DNA of 64,000 nucleotides, from contig NZ_JAKKFH010000018.1 of assembly GCF_022230925.1 (NCBI RefSeq), positions 122,629 to 186,628 on the forward strand, given 5' to 3'. The number at the start of each line of letters is the position of its first letter. The first letter of the stretch is position 1. The notes under the pieces are model-generated. The model saw only the letters and a list, made by a program, of their open reading frames with translations, was not told the DNA's origin and did not search any database. Positions 6,964-15,176 of this stretch are shown one piece after another. The DNA comes from Micromonospora alfalfae (GTDB lineage: Bacteria; Actinomycetota; Actinomycetes; Mycobacteriales; Micromonosporaceae). The position numbers and the translations under genes were made by a program.

Positions 6964-9777
6964 TTGCGTTTCGAACTCCTTGGCCCGTTCCGGGTGTACC
7001 GCGACGGCCAGCCGGTTCCACTGGGCTCGGTGAAGCAGCGTCTCCTGCTGGCGACCCTGCTGCTGCGCCCGAATGAGGTCGTCGGCACGAACGAGTTGGC
7101 CGCGATGCTGTGGGGCGACGAAGAGCCGGCGTCGGCCGCCGCGAACCTGCGCACCTATGTGCGCGGGTTGCGGCGGTCGCTGGGCGGTGGGGCGACCTGG
7201 GACGGGATAACCGCTGCGGCCGGCGGCTACCTGCTTCGGGTGGGCCCGGACGAACGGGACGTGGATCTGTTCGACGCCGCGGCGGCGCGGGGCCGCGAGG
7301 CGCTCGCCACCTCCGATCTGGACCGGGCCGAGGCCGAACTCTCCGCCGCGGTGCGCCTGTGGCGTGGTGCACCGCTGGCCGATCTGCCGCTGCGCTCGAC
7401 GCTGGCTCGGCGGGTGGCGCAGTTGGAGGAACGTCGGCTGCTCGTCGAGGAGGACTACGCCGAGGCGGTGCTGGCCCTCGGCGCGTCGGCCGACGTCGTG
7501 CACCGGTTGCGCGGCCTGCTCGACCGGTACCCGCTGCGGCAGCGGGCGTGGGGCCAACTGATGGTGGGCCTGTACCGCATCGGAGACGTAGCCGGCGCAC
7601 TGGATGCTTTCCGGCAGGCCCGACAGACGCTGGCCGAGGAGACCGGCCTCGATCCCGCACCCGAGCTCGTCACGCTGTACGACGACATCCTGCATCACCG
7701 CCCGGGCCTGACGGCGCAACCGCCAACGGGGTCGGACCGGCCGGCGCCGGACACGGGAGTGGGGCCGCTCATCCAGCGCCCCGAGCAACTGCCGCGTGCG
7801 GTGCCGGAGTTCGTTGGACGTAGCACCGAGCTGGCGGGCCTCGACGGGCTTCTGGGTGGCGGGGCCGAGGGGTCGACGAGCGGCGCCATCTCTGTGGTGT
7901 CCGGCATGGCCGGAGTCGGCAAGACCGCCCTGGCGTTGCACTGGGCGCACCGGGTTGCCGACCGATTCCCGGACGGCCAGCTCTACGTGAACCTTCGCGG
8001 TTACGACGAAGCTGGCGCGGTGTCCCCGCCCGACGCCCTGTCCGGCTTCCTCGAAGCGCTCGGCGTGCCCCACGCCCGGATACCCTCCGACATGGAGGCC
8101 CGGACTGGTCTCTACCGCAGCCTGCTGGCCTCCCGGCGGATGCTCCTGGTGCTCGACAACGCTCGTGACTCCGCCCAGGTGCGCGCCCTGCTGCCCGGTG
8201 CGGGCCGCTGCATGGTCGTGGTCACCAGCCGTGACCGGCTGGGCGGCCTGATCGCCGCCGAATGTGCCACGCCGTTGACACTGCACGTGCTCACGGCGGA
8301 GGAGTCGAGAAGCCTGCTCGCCAGACGTCTCGGGGCCAGCCGGCTCGCCTCCGAGTCGGTGGCGGTGGCCGACATCATCGAGGCCGCAGGCCGGCTTCCG
8401 CTGGCACTGTCGATAGTCGCGGCGCGCGTCGCGACCCATCCCACCTTTCCGCTCAGCGCGATCGCCGCCGAACTGCACTCGGCCGAGGCGAGGCTGGACG
8501 CCCTGGCCGACGGCGACGTCCGGCGCGTCTTCTCGTGGTCGTTCTTGGCCCTGGGGGCGGACGCGGCCCGGCTGTTCACCCTGCTGGGGCTGCATCCGGG
8601 CCCGGACCTGACCACCACTGCGGCCTCGGCGCTCGCCGGTGTGCCTGCCGCTGCCGTCACGCCGATCCTGCGGGAACTGACTCGGCTCCATCTGCTGGCG
8701 GAGCACGCGCCCGGCCGGTTCGCCTTCCACGATCTTCTGCGCGCCTACGCGGCCGAGCTCGCACAGTCGTCGGAGCGCGGCGACGAACACGTCGCAGCCC
8801 GACAGCGCCTGTACGACCACTACCTGCACTCCGCCTATCCGGCCGCCCGGCTACTCCAGCCGCAGTGGCCCACGATCGAGCCGATGCCGCCGCTGCCCGT
8901 ACCCGCCAGGCGACCGGTGACCGATCACGACGGCGCGCTCGCCTGGTTCACGGCGGAGCATCGGGTGCTGGTCCGGGTGGTCCGACAGGCCGCCGAGAAC
9001 GGCTTCGAAACGTACGCCTGGCAGATCGCGTGGGCGCTGACCACCTTCGTGGCGCCGCGCGGCCTCTGGCAGGACCAGCTCGCCATCCAAGAGGTCGCGC
9101 TGGGCGCCGCGGAGAAGATCGACGACCTCGCCGGTCAGGCCGTCGCCAACCGCCTGGTCTCCCGCGCGCTGATCCGACTGGGCGACCGCACCACTGCCGA
9201 GTACCGGCTCAAGCGCGCGCTTGAGCTGCACGAACGTCTCGGCGACCCGATCGGCCAGGCCCAGACGCTGCACAACTACTGCGAACTCTGCTACCTGGAC
9301 GGCCGGCTGGACGAGGCGCTCGCACACGGTCGCGAGGCACTGCGGCTCTACCGGCTGGTCGGCAATCACGCGGGCGAAGCCCGGACGCTCAACGCGATCG
9401 GTTGGCTTCTCGCCACCACCGGCGACTACGTCCAGGCCATCGCCAGCTGCACCGAGGCCCTCCACCAGCAACGACGGACCGACGACCGCAACGGTCAGGC
9501 CGCGACGCTGGACAGCCTCGGCTTCGCCTACGACCGCCTCGGTGAACGCGACCGCGCGGCCAACTGCTACGAGCAGGCGATCACACTCTTTCGCGACTCC
9601 GCGGACCGGTATCACGAGGCGGAGACCCTCATCCGACTCGGAGACACCCGGGAGGGGATGGGTGACCGGGACGCTGCCGCTGCCGCGTGGCGCCTGGCTG
9701 CGCGAATCTATGAGGACGTGGGCGACCCCGCAGCCGAGGAGGTCCGCCGCCGCCTCGAACGTCTGATTTCGCCCTAG
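6964..9777 (+). CDS. SARP/AfsR-type regulator: BTAD, NB-ARC and TPR domains
   Basis: This 937-aa transcription factor has the AfsR/DnrI layout. It begins with an OmpR-like winged helix (residues 1-95, MRFELLGPFRVYRDG) and a bacterial transcriptional activation domain (about 100-245). An NB-ARC ATPase follows, with Walker A GMAGVGKT at residues 314-321 and Walker B RMLLVLDNARD. The C-terminal 300 residues are TPR repeats (RTLNAIGWLLATTGDY, ATLDSLGFAYDRLGE). Such proteins bind direct repeats near promoters and are often controlled by nucleotide binding and phosphorylation. The start is TTG 6964 with GAGG about 7 bases upstream. No biosynthetic cluster is adjacent. The nearest candidate target is the divergent secreted protein. 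Confidence 0.9.
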   Translation: MRFELLGPFRVYRDGQPVPLGSVKQRLLLATLLLRPNEVVGTNELAAMLWGDEEPASAAANLRTYVRGLRRSLGGGATWDGITAAAGGYLLRVGPDERDVDLFDAAAARGREALATSDLDRAEAELSAAVRLWRGAPLADLPLRSTLARRVAQLEERRLLVEEDYAEAVLALGASADVVHRLRGLLDRYPLRQRAWGQLMVGLYRIGDVAGALDAFRQARQTLAEETGLDPAPELVTLYDDILHHRPGLTAQPPTGSDRPAPDTGVGPLIQRPEQLPRAVPEFVGRSTELAGLDGLLGGGAEGSTSGAISVVSGMAGVGKTALALHWAHRVADRFPDGQLYVNLRGYDEAGAVSPPDALSGFLEALGVPHARIPSDMEARTGLYRSLLASRRMLLVLDNARDSAQVRALLPGAGRCMVVVTSRDRLGGLIAAECATPLTLHVLTAEESRSLLARRLGASRLASESVAVADIIEAAGRLPLALSIVAARVATHPTFPLSAIAAELHSAEARLDALADGDVRRVFSWSFLALGADAARLFTLLGLHPGPDLTTTAASALAGVPAAAVTPILRELTRLHLLAEHAPGRFAFHDLLRAYAAELAQSSERGDEHVAARQRLYDHYLHSAYPAARLLQPQWPTIEPMPPLPVPARRPVTDHDGALAWFTAEHRVLVRVVRQAAENGFETYAWQIAWALTTFVAPRGLWQDQLAIQEVALGAAEKIDDLAGQAVANRLVSRALIRLGDRTTAEYRLKRALELHERLGDPIGQAQTLHNYCELCYLDGRLDEALAHGREALRLYRLVGNHAGEARTLNAIGWLLATTGDYVQAIASCTEALHQQRRTDDRNGQAATLDSLGFAYDRLGERDRAANCYEQAITLFRDSADRYHEAETLIRLGDTREGMGDRDAAAAAWRLAARIYEDVGDPAAEEVRRRLERLISP

Positions 9778-9790
9778 TCAGGGGCCACAG

Positions 9791-10426
9791 TCAGGCGACG
9801 TTGTGGGGGCGGAACTGGACGCTCACCCGGGGCCCCACGGGGCGGGTGGTCTTGGGGATGGCGTGTTCCCAGGTGCGTTGGCAGGAGCCGCCCATCACGA
9901 TCAGGTCGCCGTGGCCCACCGGGAAGCGCAGGCTCTCGCCACCGCCGCGTGGGCGCAGCAGCAGCGGTCGGGGTGCTCCGAACGACACGATCGCGACGAC
10001 CGTGTCGGTGTGCGCCGAGCGGCCGATGGTGTCGCCGTGCCAGGCCACGCTGTCGCGCCCGGACCGGTAGAGGCACATGCCGGCGGTGACGAAGGGTTCG
10101 CCCAACTCGGGCGCGTAGTGCCCGGTGAGCGCGGCCCGCGCGGCGGTGAGCACGGGGTGGGGGAGTGGTCTCGCGGCGTCGTACCAGCACAGCAGGCGGG
10201 GCACGTCGACCTCGGAGTCGAACATGGTGCGCCGTTCGGCACGCCAGGACACCTCGGTGAGCAGTGTGTCGAGGACCGTGTCGGAGCCGCGCACCCAGCC
10301 GGGGAGGTGGTCGACCCAGGCGCCCCGGCTGAGCTGGTGCCGGCGGATCTGGCCGGGCAGCGGCCCCAGGGTCGGCCCGGCGTCGGCCAGGTCGAGCATC
10401 GACGGCTGGTAGGCGGCCTGCGTCAT
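9791..10426 (-). CDS. AlkB-like Fe(II)/2-oxoglutarate dioxygenase
   Basis: This 211-aa protein is of the AlkB superfamily, which oxidatively demethylates alkylated bases such as 1-methyladenine and 3-methylcytosine. The iron ligands are visible as the HxD pair in WHGDTIG and the distal histidine in WEHAIPK, with the 2-oxoglutarate arginine in RVSVQFRPH. The substrate-side motif CLYRSGRDSVAWH also fits. The start ATG 10426 gives the normal family length. It converges on the SARP gene with only 13 bases between stops and stands downstream of pseG, separated by a palindromic repeat, so it is probably transcribed on its own. Confidence 0.9.
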   Translation of the reverse strand: MTQAAYQPSMLDLADAGPTLGPLPGQIRRHQLSRGAWVDHLPGWVRGSDTVLDTLLTEVSWRAERRTMFDSEVDVPRLLCWYDAARPLPHPVLTAARAALTGHYAPELGEPFVTAGMCLYRSGRDSVAWHGDTIGRSAHTDTVVAIVSFGAPRPLLLRPRGGGESLRFPVGHGDLIVMGGSCQRTWEHAIPKTTRPVGPRVSVQFRPHNVA

Positions 10427-10495
10427 ACGGCCACCCTAGCAGCACTTTCGTACACCCGTGCTAGCGGTGAATCGTGCGGGCCGGCTGCTTCTCGG

Positions 10496-10573
10496 CAAGA
10501 TCGTGCTTGATCCTGGATGTAGTGGCCTGCCGCGCCTTCGTGGGGACTGTTTCCAGGATCGGGCGTGATCTTG
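10496..10573. repeat. Long intergenic palindrome, repeat copy 2
   Basis: Imperfect 21-base arms (10496-10516 and 10553-10573) pair fully if G-U wobbles are allowed. The left arm closely matches the left arm at 5154. It sits just beyond the pseG stop, upstream of the alkB-like gene. It probably terminates the pse operon transcript and belongs to the same dispersed family. Bases 10427-10586 hold nothing else that I can recognise. Confidence 0.6.
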
Positions 10574-10586
10574 GCCTGCCGCGCGG

Positions 10587-11744
10587 TCAGCCCGGGACGG
10601 TGGCGGCGCGTACGGCGTCGAACACCGCGTCCACCACCCGCGCCCGGCCCTGCCCGTCGACGGTGGACCAGGCGCGGGCGGCGAGGGTCGCGCGCCGCTG
10701 CGGCGAGCTGAGCAGCCCGTGCAGGGTCCGCGCCGCCGTCGCGCGGGCGGCGCGTCCGGCGACGCCGGCGGCGGTCAGCTCCGGCAGCTCGCCGAGGCCG
10801 GCGGCCAGGCCGTGCCGCACCACCCGGGTGTACGACTCGCGTTGGTTGTCGACCACGCAGACCAGTGCGCTGGGTGCGCCGAGGCAGCAGAGTTCCCAGG
10901 TGGACGTGCCGGCTGCGCTCACCACCAGGTCGGCTTCGGTGATCAGTGCCGGCAGCGAGGTGGTGGGCGGGACCGGTCGGATGGTCTGCCCCCGGCCGGG
11001 GGTGACATCGTCGACCTCCGCCTCGATCTCGGGTCGCCCGACGATGACCGTGAGGTCCATCGGGTGACCGGTGGCCGCCAGCACCCGGGTCAGGACCGGG
11101 GCCGCGCCGACCGCGTCGGTGCCGCCGAAGAAGGCCAGCACCCGGGGGCGACTGACCGCCGCAGCGGGTGGGGCGACCGGCGGCCGGGCGCTGATCACGG
11201 TGTCACGCAGCAGGGCGTATCCGCTCCCGGCGAGCAGCCGGCCGGGCAGTTCCGCCCCGGACCTCAGCCCCGGCAGTTCCGCCCCGGATCCCAGCCCCGG
11301 CAGGGCCGCCCCGGACCTCAGCCCCGGCAGTTCCGCTCCGGGCCCCAGCCTGGGCAGGGCCGCCCCGAAGTTCTGGTCGAGGTAGAGGTCCGCGACCTGG
11401 CCTCGGCTGTCGCCGTCGATGATGGCGAGGGTGTAGACGCCGGCGGCGCGCAGGGCGCCGGCTCCGGCCGGGTCCAGTTCGTAGGAGTCGAGGACCAGCA
11501 CGTCCAGGTGGTGTCGGCGGGCCGCCTCGACCAGCTCGGCCGCCGAGTCCGGGCCGGGGAGTAGCGGGATGCCCCGCGCGGCCAGCTCCGCGGTTGCCCA
11601 CTCGAGCCGTTCGACGGTGCCGAAGACTGTGACGTCGGCGCCCCGGGCGAGGAACTCCTCGGCGAGCGCCAGGCAGCGGACGAGGTGGCCGACGCCGCGC
11701 CGTGGTCCGGCGTCGCAGCGGAATCCGACCCTCAGGGCGCTCAG
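10587..11744 (-). CDS. pseG: UDP-2,4-diacetamido-trideoxy-altropyranose hydrolase (PseG)
   Basis: PseG removes UDP from the pseudaminic acid precursor by a GT-B-fold hydrolysis. The N-terminus contains the signature GVGHLVRC, including the catalytic histidine. The C-terminal domain has FFGGTDAVGAAP and VSAAGTSTWELCCLGAP, typical of PseG. In this frame there is no ATG, GTG or TTG before GTG 11501, which would delete the catalytic loop. The homology demands a start near 11744, where CTG overlaps the pseF stop (CTGA) just after GGAGGAG. CTG 11735 is the alternative. The product is about 385 aa. It carries an unusual 9-residue repeat insert (see 11245-11366). It is the last gene of the pse operon. 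Confidence 0.8.
   Translation of the reverse strand: MSALRVGFRCDAGPRRGVGHLVRCLALAEEFLARGADVTVFGTVERLEWATAELAARGIPLLPGPDSAAELVEAARRHHLDVLVLDSYELDPAGAGALRAAGVYTLAIIDGDSRGQVADLYLDQNFGAALPRLGPGAELPGLRSGAALPGLGSGAELPGLRSGAELPGRLLAGSGYALLRDTVISARPPVAPPAAAVSRPRVLAFFGGTDAVGAAPVLTRVLAATGHPMDLTVIVGRPEIEAEVDDVTPGRGQTIRPVPPTTSLPALITEADLVVSAAGTSTWELCCLGAPSALVCVVDNQRESYTRVVRHGLAAGLGELPELTAAGVAGRAARATAARTLHGLLSSPQRRATLAARAWSTVDGQGRARVVDAVFDAVRAATVPG
11245..11366. repeat. 27-bp tandem repeat inside pseG
   Basis: About four and a half copies of a 27-base unit (GGCAG..CCGCCCCGGA..CAGCCCC) encode, on the minus strand, repeats of roughly ELPGLRSGA. Being a multiple of three, copy-number change would keep the reading frame. 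It lies between the N-terminal catalytic loop region and the rest of PseG, probably in a surface loop. Confidence 0.85.
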
Positions 11745-12505
11745 GACTCCTCCAGGTGCTTCTGTCGTACGCCGGCGTTGAGTGCGCGCAGCCGGGGCTG
11801 ACCGTCGAGCCAGTCGGCGAGCTTGGCCAGCGGCACGCTGACGTCACCGAAGTGGTCGATGATCGCGCTGACCAGCGCCCAGTCCTGCTCGGTGTCGAGG
11901 GTGAGCCGCAGCGCGGAGCGGTCCGGGGTGAGTGTCACCCCGAGCACCCGGAACAGCTCCGGATGGGTGTACGCGTACGAGGTCACGTGCACCCGGTGGT
12001 GGTCGGTGGCGAGCCGGCCCAGGGTGCGCAGCGTCTCCGCGCGGATGATCTCGACGTCCAGCCCTCGGGGCAGGGTCCGGGCGATCGACGTGCTGGCGTA
12101 GTCCAGCCCGGGGACCGCCCGGTACACCGACGCGACCACTGTGATGATCTCCGGGTCGAGCAGGGGGCAGTCGGCGGTGAACCGCATGACGGCGTCTCCT
12201 GGGTGCGCCGCGAGGGCGCCCACGAACCGGTCCAGCACGTCGTCGACCGGCCCGCGGTGGCACGGTACGTCGAGCCGCGCGCACTCGGCGGCCACCGCGT
12301 CGTCGACCGCGTCGGTGCTGGTGGCGACGACCAGGTCGGCGAGGACGCCGCTGTCCCGGGCGGCACGGACGACCCGGCCCAGCACGGAGCGTCCGGCGAG
12401 CGGGCGGAGCACCTTGCCGGGCAGTCGGGACGAACCCATCCGCGCCTGCACGATGCCGACGATCCGTGGCCCCGCGGCGGTTCCGGGCGGCGGTATGTCG
12501 GTCAC
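11741..12505 (-). CDS. pseF: CMP-pseudaminic acid cytidylyltransferase-like (PseF/SpsF)
   Basis: This 254-aa nucleotidyltransferase of the CMP-sugar synthetase/SpsF family has the N-terminal motif GIVQARMGSSRLPGKVL, then FTADCPLLDPEI with the metal-binding Asp. In the pathway it would couple CTP to pseudaminic acid. Start GTG 12505 overlaps the upstream stop (GTGA) and has AGGAGGAG just upstream. The stop overlaps the CTG start of pseG. The family also contains spore-coat cytidylyltransferases, so substrate assignment rests on the pse neighbours. The usual PseF length is about 230, so this is slightly long at the C-terminus. Confidence 0.8.
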   Translation of the reverse strand: MTDIPPPGTAAGPRIVGIVQARMGSSRLPGKVLRPLAGRSVLGRVVRAARDSGVLADLVVATSTDAVDDAVAAECARLDVPCHRGPVDDVLDRFVGALAAHPGDAVMRFTADCPLLDPEIITVVASVYRAVPGLDYASTSIARTLPRGLDVEIIRAETLRTLGRLATDHHRVHVTSYAYTHPELFRVLGVTLTPDRSALRLTLDTEQDWALVSAIIDHFGDVSVPLAKLADWLDGQPRLRALNAGVRQKHLEES

Positions 12506-14328
12506 TGCTGCTCCTCCTGCTTCGGGGCCAGCACCGCGGTGGCCCGACGCTTGGCCGCGCGGGCACCACGCTTGGCCAGCCGGGCCGGGGTGATGGCGAG
12601 CCGGCCCACCCGGTAGCTGAGCGACCCGCTGAGCAGGCCGATCGTCGTCTCGGCCCGGCGTAGCGCCCGTTCCCGCGAGGTGAGCAACTCCTCGGTCCAC
12701 GCGGTCAGCGCGGTCAAGCGGGTGAGTTCCTCGCGCTGGCGCAGCCACGCCTCGCGTAGCTGCTGGTAGCTGTGCCCGCCGAGCGGCGGGTCGGTCGGCG
12801 CGACGGCCTGTAGTTCGGTGGCGAGGCCGACAGTGGCGTCGGCGTCCAGCCCGTGCAGCGCGGCGGCGATGGCCGCCTCAACCTCGACCGCCTCGCTGAC
12901 TGTCGCCCGGTCGAGGTCGTGGCCGGCGAGTCCGCCGAGCACCACTGTCAGGCCCGCGATGTCGAGAGTGGACGACCACGGATGGGCGTACCCGCCGGTG
13001 AGCAGGCCCGCCGCGAAGCGCCACAGCCCGCGGGCGAGCACCACGTCGCCGGGCAGCTCGGCGGTGGCCCGCCAGCTGGGGTCGAGCACCGCGTACCGCT
13101 CGCCGTCGACCACCACGTTGTCGGTGCCGGCCAGCGCCGCCGCGCCGGCGATCCGGCCGTCGCTGTCGGCCTGGTCGGCGAGCCAGCCCGCGTACCCGCG
13201 CAGCAGCGCGCGCACTGTAGCCAGGTCGCGGCGCAGGGCCGCGTCGAGCAGCAACGTACGCAGCAGCCGGCCGGACGGCACCGGTCCGGACAGCGCGTCG
13301 GCGTCCCGGTACGCGGCCTCGCGGCTGGCGAACGGCGCGACGGCCGGCGTCGTCGCGTCGGTGGGCGGGACGAGTCCCCAGCGCCAACCGGAGGGGCCGT
13401 GCAGCACCTCCAGCACGCCGATCCCGGGACGACCGGTCTGCACCAGGGCCACCGGCAGGTCCGCCTCAACGGTCGGCGTGGTCGGGTCCGTGGGTTCGGC
13501 GGGCCGGTGGGCGAGGGTCAGCCAACCCGGTGCGAGGTCGGCGGCGCGCCCGGCGTGCAGCGCGTCCACAGCGAGCCGGGCCGGGTCCTGGAGCACTGTG
13601 GCGCTGGTGAAACCCCCGGCGCAGGCGCCGTGCAGCACCGCGTCGAACAGGCCGGAGCCCGCGTCCCGGTCGAGGTGGTCGGCGTCCAGCAGCGCCGTCG
13701 GGGTGCTGACACCGGGGTACGCGGCCCAGCACGCGGCCGGCCGTAGCCCTGCCGCGCCGAGCCGCTCGCGCAGTTGGTCCCGGTTGGCCGGGTGGGCTCG
13801 GTCCAGCACGCCGCCGATCACCCAGGCGGAGTCGTCGCGGCGGGCGTACCAGGGGGTGGTGCCGACCAGCCGGTGCAGGCCCAGGGGGTTGTCCAGGCGC
13901 AGCAGCAACGCGCCGCCCGGTCGCACCGCGGCGACGAGTCGCGCCAGCACACCGTCCCAGCCGAGCCGGGTGCCCTCCACCGACTCCACCGGGTCCAGCC
14001 CGGCAGCCGCGATCACCACGTCGTACGTCTCGTCGTCGGGCAGCCCGGCCGGACCACCCACCACCACGCGGGCGGCCCGGTGCGCCAGCGCCACCGCGTC
14101 CGGGTGGCTGCGCAGCAGGCAGGTGACCTCGGCGTGGGTGAGCTGGTCGAGCAGCGCCGGGTCGTGTGGACCGGCCACCAGGACCCGGGCGCCGGGCGGG
14201 ACCAACCGGGCTGCCAGCGCGGCGAGCGGCCCACCGTTGGCCAGCCGTTCCTGCGGCAGATCCGACCAGGCCAGCATCTCGCCGCCCGGCAGGGTGATCC
14301 GGTCGGCGGGTGCCGTCTCAGTCGTCAC
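12502..14328 (-). CDS. Methyltransferase-like protein with C-terminal coiled coil
   Basis: This 608-aa protein is unique to this operon in the window. Residues about 30-170 resemble a class I SAM-dependent methyltransferase fold: LVPPGARVLVAGPHD as motif I, then DVVIAAAGLD and AAVRPGGALLLRL. The middle (about 270-470) has no motif I recognise. The last 100 residues form a coiled coil (YQQLREAWLRQREEL, LLTSRERALRRAETT) and a basic tail, an arrangement often seen on actinobacterial surface-glycan transferases. Its overlaps with both neighbours show translational coupling in the pse operon. A role in modifying or assembling the nonulosonate glycan is inferred, not shown. Confidence 0.6.
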   Translation of the reverse strand: MTTETAPADRITLPGGEMLAWSDLPQERLANGGPLAALAARLVPPGARVLVAGPHDPALLDQLTHAEVTCLLRSHPDAVALAHRAARVVVGGPAGLPDDETYDVVIAAAGLDPVESVEGTRLGWDGVLARLVAAVRPGGALLLRLDNPLGLHRLVGTTPWYARRDDSAWVIGGVLDRAHPANRDQLRERLGAAGLRPAACWAAYPGVSTPTALLDADHLDRDAGSGLFDAVLHGACAGGFTSATVLQDPARLAVDALHAGRAADLAPGWLTLAHRPAEPTDPTTPTVEADLPVALVQTGRPGIGVLEVLHGPSGWRWGLVPPTDATTPAVAPFASREAAYRDADALSGPVPSGRLLRTLLLDAALRRDLATVRALLRGYAGWLADQADSDGRIAGAAALAGTDNVVVDGERYAVLDPSWRATAELPGDVVLARGLWRFAAGLLTGGYAHPWSSTLDIAGLTVVLGGLAGHDLDRATVSEAVEVEAAIAAALHGLDADATVGLATELQAVAPTDPPLGGHSYQQLREAWLRQREELTRLTALTAWTEELLTSRERALRRAETTIGLLSGSLSYRVGRLAITPARLAKRGARAAKRRATAVLAPKQEEQQ

Positions 14329-15166
14329 TGTCTTCCTCTTCCTCCTGGAGGTTCACCCAACCGAGCAGTTCGCGGAGCTCGGCCGGCGTGCAGCGGTGGT
14401 CGGTACCCAACTCGGCGCGGGCGATCTCGACAGCGGTGGGCAGGTCGACGGTGGTGCCGTGCAGCTGCGGCCACTGCCGTCGGATCCGAGCGGTGCCGCC
14501 GAAGGTGGGGTCCTCGTTGGACAGGATCATCGGGTCGCCGTAGACCGCCGGCTCGCACCCGGCCGCGATGCCGTAGAAGATCGCGCTGGTCAGCCGGTTG
14601 GAAGCTACCCGGCGGTGACGGCGCAGCTCGGTGAGCTGTCGGTCGAGGAACTCCGGATCGGTGTCCTTCCACCAGTGTCCCCGGTAGCCGTGGCAGATCA
14701 CCCGGAACCCGGCGCGCTCGTAGAGCCGGCGCACGTTGCGCATCCGGTACTCGTGCCAGTAGAGGCAGACAGTGACCGGGCCGGGCTCGGTGTCCTGGAT
14801 GAGGGCGATCAGTTTGCGGTGGTCGCCCTTGACGTGCTGACCCTCCCAGCCGTGGAACGGGTACCAGATCGTGCCCTTCCGCTCTTCGACAGGTGGTTCC
14901 TCGGGTCGCATGGCCAACAGGTAGCTGAACGGCGCGCCGATGACGACCACGTTGCGTCGCCCCACCGACCAGGCCCGGCGGCGGGTCTGCTCCGACCAGA
15001 GCAGGCTGGGGGTGCGTTCGGCGTACGGGTGGCCGGGGGCCAGGCCGTCACCGATGTTCCAGCCGTGCTGCACGTACCCGTTGATCCGGGGTGGGTGCCG
15101 GTCGCCGAGGCCGGCGTACCGGGCCAGTACGTGCGCGTGGCCGTAGAAGTGGTTGGCGTGGTGCAT
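14318..15166 (-). CDS. Putative GT-B-like glycan transferase in pse operon
   Basis: This 282-aa protein has no family I can name with certainty. The C-terminal third has SNRLTSAIFYGIAAGCEPAVYGDP, resembling the donor-binding end of GT-B sialyl/capsule transferases. The N-terminal half contains NGYVQHGWNIGDG and WYPFHGWEG. An acidic tail (EEEEDSDD) overlaps the next gene by 11 bases. The start ATG 15166 lies 10 bases after pseC. The operon otherwise lacks a nonulosonate transferase, so this is the best local candidate for it. That is an inference from position and a weak motif. Confidence 0.5.
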   Translation of the reverse strand: MHHANHFYGHAHVLARYAGLGDRHPPRINGYVQHGWNIGDGLAPGHPYAERTPSLLWSEQTRRRAWSVGRRNVVVIGAPFSYLLAMRPEEPPVEERKGTIWYPFHGWEGQHVKGDHRKLIALIQDTEPGPVTVCLYWHEYRMRNVRRLYERAGFRVICHGYRGHWWKDTDPEFLDRQLTELRRHRRVASNRLTSAIFYGIAAGCEPAVYGDPMILSNEDPTFGGTARIRRQWPQLHGTTVDLPTAVEIARAELGTDHRCTPAELRELLGWVNLQEEEEDSDD

Positions 15167-15176
15167 CAGGTTCCCA

